Source: a bacterium (GTDB lineage Bacteria > Spirochaetota > UBA4802 > UBA5550). Taken from it: a stretch of 9,193 nt of DNA. The stretch lies in assembly GCA_024224995.1 (NCBI GenBank), contig JAAENB010001321.1:1-9193 (forward strand), in the 5' to 3' direction. The position numbers and the translations under genes are program-made. This document shows, in pieces, positions 1-6,070 of this stretch. The notes below the pieces were generated by a model. The model had not been told where the DNA came from, made no database searches, and worked only from the letters and a program-made list of their open reading frames with translations. The number at the start of each line of letters is the position of its first letter. Within the stretch, counting starts at the first letter, position 1.

Positions 1-57
1 CTCCCGAAAATAGTAGTTAACAATGGTAATTTGTATACAGAAACAGGAATAAGACAT
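1..57 (-). CDS. Possible start of a glycosyltransferase family 2 gene (partial)
   Basis: An ATG at 55-57 on the minus strand opens a frame that runs off the left edge after 19 codons (MSYSCFCIQITIVNYYFRE). The stretch QITIVNYYFRE resembles the first beta strand of family 2 glycosyltransferases, which often begin with a pattern like hhIVNYN near the N-terminus. A glycosyltransferase next to an O-carbamoyltransferase would suit a glycan-modification locus. Against the call: no Shine-Dalgarno site is visible before the ATG, and only 19 residues can be read. It could be chance. The identification is inference from a very short peptide. Confidence 0.25.
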   Translation of the reverse strand, partial: MSYSCFCIQITIVNYYFRE

Positions 58-138
58 GTTTTCGTTGTCTATATTGGTGTTTTCTGCATTATTAAGCGTT
101 TTTTTCTCCGATTTGTTACAATATATATATAAGTGAGA

Positions 139-175
139 GTTCGGATGAAAATCCGGGCAATTTTTTTTGTTTTTT
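139..175 (+). terminator. Terminator-like hairpin with T-rich tail
   Basis: GTTCGGAT (139-146) can pair with ATCCGGGC (151-158) around a GAAA tetraloop, using two G-T wobbles. Eight T residues (161-168), a G and six more T follow. This is the form of a plus-strand intrinsic terminator. No plus-strand gene is visible to its left, so its client is unknown. The stem is short and the surroundings are AT-rich, so chance is possible. Confidence 0.35.
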
Positions 176-274
176 ATAAAAAAATGTACTATTGATTGTT
201 TTAAAGCGTGAAATTGTTGATTTCTAATAATATATATATTTATTTATGTATCGTCAACCCGGGAGGGATAGAAA

Positions 275-472
275 ATTCCAGACAAATTTGTCTTATACAA
301 AAAAAAGGAGTATGTTCATGTTGTAAACACTTCAGAGCAAAATAAAGTAGTAATACTGATAAAGAAGAAGTATTATGAGGCGTATCCTGGGAGCGGGAAG
401 GAGATATTTTTGCTTGGTGTTGGGTTTAAGGATAAAGAAGCGGAGTATTTGTTGGATGAGTTTTCAGGCTAA
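275..472 (+). CDS. Small hypothetical protein (65 codons), non-standard start or gene remnant
   Basis: The frame opens after a TAG at 269-271 and ends at TAA 470-472, only 10 bp before the convergent stop of the carbamoyltransferase. The peptide looks protein-like: a lysine-rich start, a hydrophobic VVILI strand, YYEAYPGSGKEIFLLGVGF in the middle, and an acidic C-terminus (KEAEYLLDEFSG). I do not recognise a family. No ATG, GTG or TTG lies upstream in frame. A GGAGGG at 262-267 sits 7 bp before an ATT codon at 275, which could be a rare ATT start. Alternatively this is the 3' remnant of a decayed gene, or an A8 run (299-306) hides a frameshift. Out-of-frame ATGs at 312 and 318 stop at once. 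Whether it is translated is uncertain. Confidence 0.35.
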   Translation: MPDKFVLYKKKEYVHVVNTSEQNKVVILIKKKYYEAYPGSGKEIFLLGVGFKDKEAEYLLDEFSG

Positions 473-482
473 ACAGGTTCCC

Positions 483-2195
483 TTATTTCACATATACCCT
501 GTCTTCAATAACCAACGCATCGAGCCCCGTAGAAAAAAAGACCGCAAGCGCGTCTTCCACGGAATGAATAATGGGCTTGCCCATAACATTAAAACTGGTA
601 TTCAGCACTATGGGAACTCCGCTAATAGAATAAAATTCCTTAATAAGTTTATAAAAATTTTCATTCCATTCGGGGCTCACGCTTTGCACCCTGCCGGTTC
701 CGTCCACGTGAACCACTCCCGGCACCCTGTCAATAACGTCCTTCTTAAACCGCAGAGTCATTTCCATATAGGGAGAAGCCCGGTACTCTTCGAAATATTC
801 ACCGCCGTATTCATGCAGAATAGAAGGCGCGAAAGGGCGGTATTCTTCCCGGAACTTTACCCGGGAGTTGATTATCTCTTTAATATTGCTTAGCCGGGGA
901 TCGGCCAGGATGGAGCGGTTTCCAAGAGCCCGGGGACCAAATTCGGCTCTTCCCTGAACCCAGCCGATTATTTTGCCCCCGGCAATGAGCTTTGCAGCCT
1001 GCTCATGGACAGTTTTCTTCCGGGAAAGCCGGTTTTTCAGTTTCCCGTGAGTTTCAACAGAGTCAAGTGTTTCTAACCGGACCCGAGAGCCCAGGTAGGG
1101 CGATAGTATTTGAGCCCGGGCTTTTTCCGGGGGATTGTCTTCGTAATAGGCAAGGAGCGCCGCGCCCAGGGCATTGCCGTCGTCGGCTGGAGCGGAAAAA
1201 ACATGCAGATTTTTAAAAGGGGTTTTTTCCAGCAGCTGGCCGTTATACGATGAATTTAACGCGCACCCCCCTGCCAGGATAAGGTTGTCCGAAGCGGGGG
1301 AAGGAGCAATTTCGTGGAGCCGGGAGAGAAGCCGGGTGAACATCTCGCCAAACCAGGCCTGGCCCGTGCAGGCAAGGTCTGCCGCCTTCAGGACCGGTTC
1401 GTGCGGTTCCCTGGTAAATGCTGATGTATCTCCGGAGTAACACCGGGGCAGGTAGAACCTGTCTTTCTTTATATTGGTAAGGGTTTGTACGAATTGGTAA
1501 ATCTCTTCATTAAAAGAACCGTATGGAGCAAGGCCCATGACCTTCCATTCCTCACCCTTTATGGGGTCGAAGCCGCACAGCTTGCACAGGTAGGCGTAAT
1601 AGAGCCCCGGGCTCCAGCTGGTTGATGGTTTAATACCTTTTACTGTTGATAATCTTCCATTGGTATAACTGAAAAAGGCAGTGGAAGCTGATTCACCAAA
1701 ACCGTCCATAACAGCGCATACTGCTTCGTTAAAGGGACTGGTGAAAGCTGCGGCAGCAGCGTGGCAGAGGTGATGATTATATTGCCTCCGGGTAATTTGA
1801 GCCCCGGGATTTGTTTCACTGTAGCGGAATTCCAGGTTTGTTCCGGCCTGTTCGTAATTGGCAAGAAGTCCCCGGCTGAGCATTAGAACAGCCCGGTAAA
1901 ACCAGGGATCAAAGAATCCTTTTAATAGAGGCAGCAGCACAGAAGTAATAAACCGTATCCTGGTACGAAAACGGTTCTGCCAGCTTGTGGCAATAACCAG
2001 GTCCGTGCCCTTTTCGCAGTACTCCCGGATAAGCTCTTCAATGTAAACAACATCATCGGGAGCGCTATTACAGGCCCGCTTATTTTGCAAATTTCGTTCC
2101 GCGGCTTCCGCGAAAACAACGTCCCCCGAAGAATTAACAATAGCCAGGGCCGGATCATGCGGACTCGTCGAAAGTCCGATATACGTTTTTGTCAT
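483..2195 (-). CDS. O-carbamoyltransferase, NodU/CmcH family
   Basis: This 570-residue protein has the full two-domain architecture of NodU/CmcH/TobZ carbamoyltransferases. These use carbamoyl phosphate and ATP to form carbamoyl-adenylate and pass the carbamoyl group to a hydroxyl of a sugar or natural product. The N-terminal Kae1-like domain starts at YIGLSTSPHDPALAIV and carries HHLCH (141-145), MDGFGE (163-168), KVMGLAPYG (218-226), GGCALN (309-314) and PADDGNALGAAL (336-347). H141, H145, D164 and an Asp at 338/339 match the metal-ligand pattern I recall for TobZ. The C-terminal YrdC-like domain has GRAEFGPRALGNRSIL (415-430), RPFAPSIL (453-460), DGTGR (498-502) and LNTSFN (531-536). No catalytic gap, truncation or signal peptide is seen, so it is probably cytoplasmic. 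The Shine-Dalgarno (GGCAGAG) is weak. The acceptor is unknown; a surface glycan is plausible if the left-edge gene is a glycosyltransferase. Confidence 0.93.
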   Translation of the reverse strand: MTKTYIGLSTSPHDPALAIVNSSGDVVFAEAAERNLQNKRACNSAPDDVVYIEELIREYCEKGTDLVIATSWQNRFRTRIRFITSVLLPLLKGFFDPWFYRAVLMLSRGLLANYEQAGTNLEFRYSETNPGAQITRRQYNHHLCHAAAAAFTSPFNEAVCAVMDGFGESASTAFFSYTNGRLSTVKGIKPSTSWSPGLYYAYLCKLCGFDPIKGEEWKVMGLAPYGSFNEEIYQFVQTLTNIKKDRFYLPRCYSGDTSAFTREPHEPVLKAADLACTGQAWFGEMFTRLLSRLHEIAPSPASDNLILAGGCALNSSYNGQLLEKTPFKNLHVFSAPADDGNALGAALLAYYEDNPPEKARAQILSPYLGSRVRLETLDSVETHGKLKNRLSRKKTVHEQAAKLIAGGKIIGWVQGRAEFGPRALGNRSILADPRLSNIKEIINSRVKFREEYRPFAPSILHEYGGEYFEEYRASPYMEMTLRFKKDVIDRVPGVVHVDGTGRVQSVSPEWNENFYKLIKEFYSISGVPIVLNTSFNVMGKPIIHSVEDALAVFFSTGLDALVIEDRVYVK

Positions 2196-2228
2196 TACTC
2201 TGCCTGTGTTCTTATATGGTCTAAACCA

Positions 2229-2256
2229 ATCGTACTAAGTAACACCGGGATGTCAA
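2229..2256 (-). promoter_or_regulatory. Predicted sigma-70-type promoter of the carbamoyltransferase gene
   Basis: On the minus strand a perfect TTGACA (2251-2256) is followed after 16 bp by TACGAT (2229-2234), which matches four of six positions of TATAAT. A start point near 2222 would give a leader of roughly 27 nt before the ATG at 2195. The gene therefore appears to be transcribed separately from the Cre locus. No CreB-like repeat is visible here. Confidence 0.45.
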
Positions 2257-2339
2257 ATGACTTTTATTAGCAGTTGCCGGAGGCAGTTGACAGTTGGTCG
2301 TGGGAGCAGTTTAATCCTTTAGGTTTTATAAAAATGTCA

Positions 2340-2445
2340 GGGAATGAGGCTTCTGCTTTCCGGAACAGGAGCCAGGACGGCGACGCCCATGTGCAAAACA
2401 GGATGTTTTTTCACATGGGTGGAGGAAAGCAGAAGCCTCATTCCC
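2340..2445. repeat. Long inverted repeat with a nested inner hairpin (22-bp arms)
   Basis: The arms 2340-2361 and 2424-2445 are perfect 22-bp reverse complements. Inside lies a second palindrome: CCCATGTG (2386-2393) pairs with CACATGGG (2412-2419), and AAAACA (2395-2400) pairs with TGTTTT (2404-2409). The segment between the left arm and the inner stem (2362-2385) is GC-rich and unpaired. The element fills the gap between the convergent-side end of the DUF4173 gene and the carbamoyltransferase promoter, and no open frame in it looks coding. It could act as a strong bidirectional RNA structure or transcription barrier, or be a non-autonomous mobile palindrome. Its arms match no other repeat in the window. 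The remaining gap sequence (2257-2339, 2446-2559) shows nothing I can identify. Confidence 0.85.
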
Positions 2446-2559
2446 GAGCGCACTAACATCGTCGCCCGGGATGCGTTTACCCCCTAAAAATGAGCACTTG
2501 CCATGAGGGAGACCTCAACCGTTAGCACAAACACAAATTCGCTGTGCTTTAAACCACCA

Positions 2560-4077
2560 TTACTTCTTATCCTGTGTCGCGCGTTCTACGGGAATCTTAA
2601 TCCGTTCAAGCGCGTTCGCGGCCTGGTACCGTGAAACATTAAACGACTGCCACGGGTTTGTCTCCTTCATCGTTCGTTTCCGTCCTCTTAATTTTTCTTC
2701 CATAAGATCCCGGGTATAACTCTCCACAGTGGTGTTTAATGATTCCGTAAATTCCACCAGGCCCGGAATCGCGTCGAATGAAAGCTTTGAGAGGTAGTCA
2801 ATATCGATCTTTTCGGTTTCCCGGTAGCGGTCAATGTTGGCGTTCATAATTCTTTTATCAACATTAACATAATTGAGCGCCGTATAAAAAAGTATTATTG
2901 TTACCAGGTAGCCTTTTACCAGGGAGAAGCGTTTCACCCATATTGAATAGAGCGTCAGCAAAAATAAAACAAAAAGCAGTATCATAAAAGCATGGGTAAA
3001 GAATCGCAAATAAGTAAACCCGTATGCCGCTTCGTACAGGTACATTTTATAAAATGCCGAAACAAGTATAACCGTTGTTACCCCTACCAGGACCGATAAC
3101 AGCACGCGGACAACATTGAACTGGATTTTGCTGTCGTCTTTTGCTTTTGAAAAAAAGCTGAGCAGCAGGGTAATGTTGATAATCGTAATAAACAGCAGTT
3201 CAAAAAAACCTTTCCGCGCGTACGAGGCATACACAATACCGTTTAACTGAATATGAGAATTGCCGCCAAAGAGATATTTAAACTGTATAAGCGCGAAGAA
3301 TAAATAAATACAATTGATAACAACCAGTATAGTTGATATCGTAATACTGTCCCATTTCCGCTTGTTTCCCGCGGCAGCCCCGGTTCCCGGTTCGGTCTTT
3401 TCGTTCTTAAACGAAAGCATATACCCGGCCAAAAAAACAGCCGCGTTAACAATAATAAAGGATGATACGATTAAATCAAAGACTTCGAACTGCCCAATAA
3501 ATTTAGGAATTTCGATAATATAGCTCTTAAAAATATCATCGGCCGAGGCCAAAAGCGGCAGCACAACAGAGAGCAGCGGTATGGTAATAAGCAGCCCCAG
3601 GAGTATTTTTTTTACCGCAGGATTCCCTTCTTTTTCGGTCTTGAACATGGCCGGAAGATGGCGGAATACCGGTGAGATATGATCAAAGATATGGGCAATC
3701 CTTACAAAAATACGGCCAACAAAACGCATGGAAGAAAGATGTACCGTCTCATACCGTGCCAGGAGATTATGGGTTATAATCATAAAAGGCAGAATGAGCA
3801 GGTTCAAATAAAACAGTACAGGGTTTGAAAAGACCGCGCACGCAAGAGATATCAAAATAATTGAGATGAGCAGAAACAGCTCAATGACCCGCTTTTTCTG
3901 TTTTCCCGCGCCGAATCGCTGAAAATAGGCGTAATACAGGGTAATGAAAACCGGTAATGAAACCCCGGTCTCTTTGCCGTGAAACAAATAGTTGAAAATA
4001 AAGCCCAGGCATAAGGAGGCTCCCAAAAGCCATTTGAACTCTTTCAGTTTTGATGATGATTGTTGTGTATCAGTCAT
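2560..4077 (-). CDS. Polytopic membrane protein, DUF4173 family
   Basis: The product has 505 residues and about ten to eleven predicted membrane helices (near 15-33, 39-54, 66-83, 87-107, 157-177, 200-220, 245-268, 288-308, 323-343, 358-382 and 388-405). A hydrophilic C-terminal tail of about 100 residues follows. Features I associate with DUF4173 proteins are IPLLSVVLPLLASADDIF (166-183), FKYLFGG (266-272), ARKGFFELLFI (287-297), YGFTYLRFF (352-360), a VNVDKRI-NANIDRY segment (404-417), and IDYLSKLSFDAIPGL (426-440). The molecular function of this family is not known. The start at 4077 has AAGGGGAAGA just upstream (4081-4090). It lies 111 bp downstream of creD on the same strand, with its own CreB-type promoter between them, so I infer a role in the same envelope response. 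The family call is from memory of motifs. Confidence 0.8.
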   Translation of the reverse strand: MTDTQQSSSKLKEFKWLLGASLCLGFIFNYLFHGKETGVSLPVFITLYYAYFQRFGAGKQKKRVIELFLLISIILISLACAVFSNPVLFYLNLLILPFMIITHNLLARYETVHLSSMRFVGRIFVRIAHIFDHISPVFRHLPAMFKTEKEGNPAVKKILLGLLITIPLLSVVLPLLASADDIFKSYIIEIPKFIGQFEVFDLIVSSFIIVNAAVFLAGYMLSFKNEKTEPGTGAAAGNKRKWDSITISTILVVINCIYLFFALIQFKYLFGGNSHIQLNGIVYASYARKGFFELLFITIINITLLLSFFSKAKDDSKIQFNVVRVLLSVLVGVTTVILVSAFYKMYLYEAAYGFTYLRFFTHAFMILLFVLFLLTLYSIWVKRFSLVKGYLVTIILFYTALNYVNVDKRIMNANIDRYRETEKIDIDYLSKLSFDAIPGLVEFTESLNTTVESYTRDLMEEKLRGRKRTMKETNPWQSFNVSRYQAANALERIKIPVERATQDKK

Positions 4078-4112
4078 TGTTCTTCCCCTTTATACTAAAG
4101 TACATAAAATAC

Positions 4113-4139
4113 AATAAGATACCTGTATGGTATCTTATT
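4113..4139. repeat. Perfect 11-bp dyad over the DUF4173 promoter start region
   Basis: AATAAGATACC (4113-4123) and GGTATCTTATT (4129-4139) are perfect reverse complements around a 5-bp centre. The right half overlaps the predicted -10 box, and the expected transcription start (near 4130) falls inside the dyad. A transcript started there would lack one arm. So the dyad either acts as DNA (an operator for an unknown repressor) or forms a hairpin only in read-through RNA from creD, whose stop is about 50 bp upstream. The following minus-strand sequence is AT-rich (GTATTTTATG) but has no clean T run, so it would be a weak terminator. Confidence 0.6.
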
Positions 4140-4184
4140 ATAATATAGAAGCTGCGAATGAACGCAATATGAATTTTGTGTGAA
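4137..4184 (-). promoter_or_regulatory. Predicted CreB-activated promoter of the DUF4173 gene (triple cre-tag and -10 box)
   Basis: Reading the minus strand, three pentamers stand in exact 11-bp steps: TTCAC (4180-4184), N6, TTCAT (4169-4173), N6, TTCAT (4158-4162). Fifteen bp further lies a perfect TATAAT (4137-4142), with no good -35 hexamer. This is the arrangement expected for an OmpR-class activator replacing the -35 element. The E. coli CreB site is TTCAC-N6-TTCAC (established knowledge), and a close CreB homologue is encoded in this window. The operator begins 4 bp beyond the creD stop codon. Spacing to the -10 matches the creD operator exactly. Confidence 0.75.
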
Positions 4185-4188
4185 GTTA

Positions 4189-5505
4189 TTAAAATTTTCC
4201 CTGCCAGTCAATACCTGCCGTAGCCCGCATAAGCAAAAAGAGCGTGGCAGCAGAACCAATGAGGATTAAAAATCCCGTGTGCATGGGGAAATAGAAGGCG
4301 AAGGAAAAGAAAAACTGGAACATTACCAGTCCAATGACAGTTCCTTCCATTAGTTTCCTTCCCCGGTTGAGGATTTTGGAGTAGTATATGAGCATACTTC
4401 CCGAAAGCATTGCCGAAAGAATAAACCCGGGAATAAATCCAATATAGCTGACAATATATGAGAGAAAAAAGTAGAAAAAGAGAAATCCCGCGCCAAAAAA
4501 GACAAAATGCATAAAATGAAGCCGGATGTCGTAGGCTATGGAAAATACCAGTAATATAGCCAGGAACAGGAAAATCGCAAGAGGCGAATACATATACAGG
4601 CCCGCGACGATCTCATCGGTCCTCTTTCCCGAGTCAAAGGATATGGCAACAGGCTGCCGGGTTATGAGATTTTTAGCTTTCCAGAGAACAATGGACCGTC
4701 CGTCGCTTTCGGAAATCCCCGTATGTACCATGGAATTCCGTATATAATTAATATCATCAGAGTCAAAATCGGTATTAATAGTCATGGAAAATTCCGGGAT
4801 TTCCCGTTCCACGTAATCCAGGGCATAGCGGAACGAATCAAGTCCCTGGCACGCGTAGGAAATAATAATGGTGATATTTCTACCCGATTTAATGGTTCCT
4901 TTCCAGTCGAGTCCGTCCGAAACTTTCTGATCCCGGTCGTATTGTTTCCCGTTTACCGAAATTGTGGCATTGGTGATATTATTTCCGCCCGAAGGCAGCG
5001 GTAAATGAAAATAGATCTTTTCATCTTTACCCAGAGGATTTTTTACCACGTAGGTTCCTTTAAATTTCAGAATATACCCATTATAGACCTGGAGTCCTTT
5101 TTTTCGAATATCTTTATCAATTGAAATATCCATACTCGATTTTTTTATTTTGATATCCTTACTCACGATCCTGTTTACTTTGTAGGGCTCCCCTGTTTTC
5201 CAGTTCTGCCGTTCAACCCTGGTAAGGGTCTTATACGATATAGCCGGGGGGCGCTGCACAATATTGTTTCCCCATATCTGTTTAACTTCGGTCAGGTTCT
5301 CATGAAATTTTTGCCTGCCTCGTTCCTTGGTCCGTATTCCCAGTGCTACTGATACGCCCGAAAGTACAATAACCAGGCCCGTAAGCAGCGCGTAGTTTAA
5401 TATTTTAATAGTAAATTCCGGATTTGCTTTATACACGCGAATAAGAACAAGTCCCGCGCCAACAAGAATAGCGCACATCGCCACAAGTACCACTAATTGG
5501 TTCAT
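4189..5505 (-). CDS. creD: CreD-type inner membrane protein
   Basis: The product has 438 residues, close to the 450 of E. coli CreD. It has N-terminal hydrophobic segments (about 1-23 and 34-56), a large hydrophilic and probably periplasmic domain (about 57-300), and five C-terminal helices from about 305. CreD signs include IWGNNIVQRPPAISY (77-91), resembling the SWGG-IxGPxLxxPY segment of the family. The C-terminal block starts at IRLHFMHFVFFGAGFLFFYF and ends ATAGIDWQGKF, which parallels RLHPMQYLLVGLSLVMFY and TRNIDWYQL in E. coli CreD. The ATG at 5505 is chosen because AAAGGAGG (5513-5520) sits 7 bp upstream; an in-frame ATG at 5604 lies beyond the promoter. CreD is the classic CreBC-induced gene, and the operator at 5568-5594 supports that here. 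Its biochemical activity is unknown; family members affect envelope integrity and colicin E2 tolerance. Confidence 0.85.
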   Translation of the reverse strand: MNQLVVLVAMCAILVGAGLVLIRVYKANPEFTIKILNYALLTGLVIVLSGVSVALGIRTKERGRQKFHENLTEVKQIWGNNIVQRPPAISYKTLTRVERQNWKTGEPYKVNRIVSKDIKIKKSSMDISIDKDIRKKGLQVYNGYILKFKGTYVVKNPLGKDEKIYFHLPLPSGGNNITNATISVNGKQYDRDQKVSDGLDWKGTIKSGRNITIIISYACQGLDSFRYALDYVEREIPEFSMTINTDFDSDDINYIRNSMVHTGISESDGRSIVLWKAKNLITRQPVAISFDSGKRTDEIVAGLYMYSPLAIFLFLAILLVFSIAYDIRLHFMHFVFFGAGFLFFYFFLSYIVSYIGFIPGFILSAMLSGSMLIYYSKILNRGRKLMEGTVIGLVMFQFFFSFAFYFPMHTGFLILIGSAATLFLLMRATAGIDWQGKF

Positions 5506-5512
5506 CGTGTTT

Positions 5513-5520
5513 CCTCCTTT
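5513..5520 (-). promoter_or_regulatory. Strong ribosome binding site fixing the creD start
   Basis: AAAGGAGG on the minus strand lies 7 bp before ATG 5503-5505. It decides against the in-frame ATG at 5604, which would add 33 residues and would lie upstream of the predicted promoter. Confidence 0.85.
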
Positions 5521-5542
5521 TGGAATGTAGAATATATATAGT

Positions 5543-5594
5543 GTTATATATAGAGTAGGGAAGGGATGTGAAAGGATTATGAAGAGTTTATGAA
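5543..5594 (-). promoter_or_regulatory. Predicted CreB-activated promoter of creD (triple cre-tag and -10 box)
   Basis: On the minus strand, TTCAT (5590-5594), N6, TTCAT (5579-5583), N6, TTCAC (5568-5572) form three direct repeats at an exact 11-bp period, the known CreB geometry. Fifteen bp beyond the last repeat is TATATA (5547-5552), overlapping TATAAC (5543-5548). The last repeat plus the next base, TTCACA, could also serve as a -35 with an 18-bp spacer to TATAAC. The outermost repeat also belongs to a dyad, ATGAAG-N3-CTTCAT (5590-5604). The leader to the start codon would be about 30 nt. Confidence 0.77.
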
Positions 5595-5615
5595 GTCTCT
5601 TCATAAATTAAATTT

Positions 5616-5710
5616 GGGCGCACCCTTCGGGCCGGGCTGCTCCGGGCTCCGCTTCGCTTCGGTCCTGCGGAAGACCTCCGGACTAAACCCTGCGTATCCC
5701 TTGCGCGGGG
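5616..5710. repeat. GC-rich palindromic element (REP-like)
   Basis: A 95-bp island, much more GC-rich than the AT-rich sequence beside it, is packed with short self-complementary pieces. Examples are CCCTTCGGG, CCGGGCTGCTCCGG, and TCCTGCGGA near TCCGGA. Its ends carry GCGCA (5618-5622) and TGCGC (5702-5706) as terminal inverted repeats. It shows no coding signal. The style resembles dispersed intergenic palindromes I have seen in several bacterial phyla, but I cannot name a family. No second copy is present in this window. Confidence 0.5.
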
Positions 5711-5719
5711 AGTTGCTAA

Positions 5720-5850
5720 CAAGAAACTGAATTGTGCTTGTGAGCGGGCCTGGAAGTAGTATGGGCTCTTTGGATTGCTCCGGAACTCGCTCCGCTCAAA
5801 CAGTCCTCACAACCCAAAGAGCCCATACTACTTCCAGGCCAGATGCAGCT
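5720..5850 (+). repeat. 131-bp dispersed repeat with internal hairpin, copy 1
   Basis: This copy matches 9059-9189 in direct orientation with four mismatches, all in the first 40 bp; the remaining 90-odd bp are identical. Inside is a perfect 27-bp inverted repeat (5747-5773 and 5814-5840) around a 40-nt loop. Allowing one mismatch, the stem extends by three more pairs. The loop contains the core 5781-5813, including GAACTCGCTCCGCTC, which also occurs in the hairpin at 5938-6057. No transposase is encoded nearby, so it may be a non-autonomous mobile palindrome. Confidence 0.9.
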
Positions 5851-5870
5851 TTGTTTCTGACGTATTTTTT

Positions 5871-5903
5871 CCCCTCGCAGGGGTCGCACCCCGCTACACG
5901 GGG
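5871..5903. repeat. Two adjacent GC mini-hairpins
   Basis: CCCCT (5871-5875) pairs with AGGGG (5879-5883) over a 3-nt loop. CCCCG (5889-5893) pairs with CGGGG (5899-5903) over a 5-nt loop. They sit between the two large hairpins in the gene-free interval. No T tract follows on either strand, so a terminator role is not supported. Confidence 0.45.
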
Positions 5904-5937
5904 TCGGTCCTGTCTTAATATACCGGAAAACGTAATT

Positions 5938-6057
5938 CGGAATGTAAATTATGCCTGCCTGGAGCAATGCCTCGGCAGGTTGTGAGGCTGTTTGAGCGGA
6001 GCGAGTTCCGAACGTTCTGCAGAGGTATTGCTCCAGGCAGGCATAATTTACATTCCG
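5938..6057. repeat. Long inverted repeat (36-bp arms) carrying the shared core loop in reverse
   Basis: The arms 5938-5973 and 6022-6057 are reverse complements with a single mismatch (5969 versus 6026, a G-T wobble in RNA). The first 31 pairs are perfect. The 48-nt loop holds, on the minus strand (5979-6010), the same core as the 131-bp repeats, differing from them by one missing base. Its arms do not resemble theirs. It starts 13 bp past the lipoprotein stop codon, so it could form the 3' end structure of the creB-creC-lipoprotein transcript and protect it or stop it. It lacks a U tract typical of intrinsic terminators. Confidence 0.9.
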
Positions 6058-6070
6058 GGTTGACATACCT

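Noticed and set aside
375..893. Plus-strand open frame of 172 codons
   Set aside because: Most of it lies antisense to the conserved C-terminal domain of the carbamoyltransferase, and its composition is not protein-like.
2450..2527. Integron attC-like site (CTAAC ... GTTAG)
   Set aside because: The outer five bases pair, but the left core does not fit RYYYAAC and no internal paired boxes are visible.
5505..5604. Longer CreD starting at the ATG at 5604
   Set aside because: The extra 33 codons overlap the predicted operator and promoter, and the internal ATG has a far better ribosome binding site.
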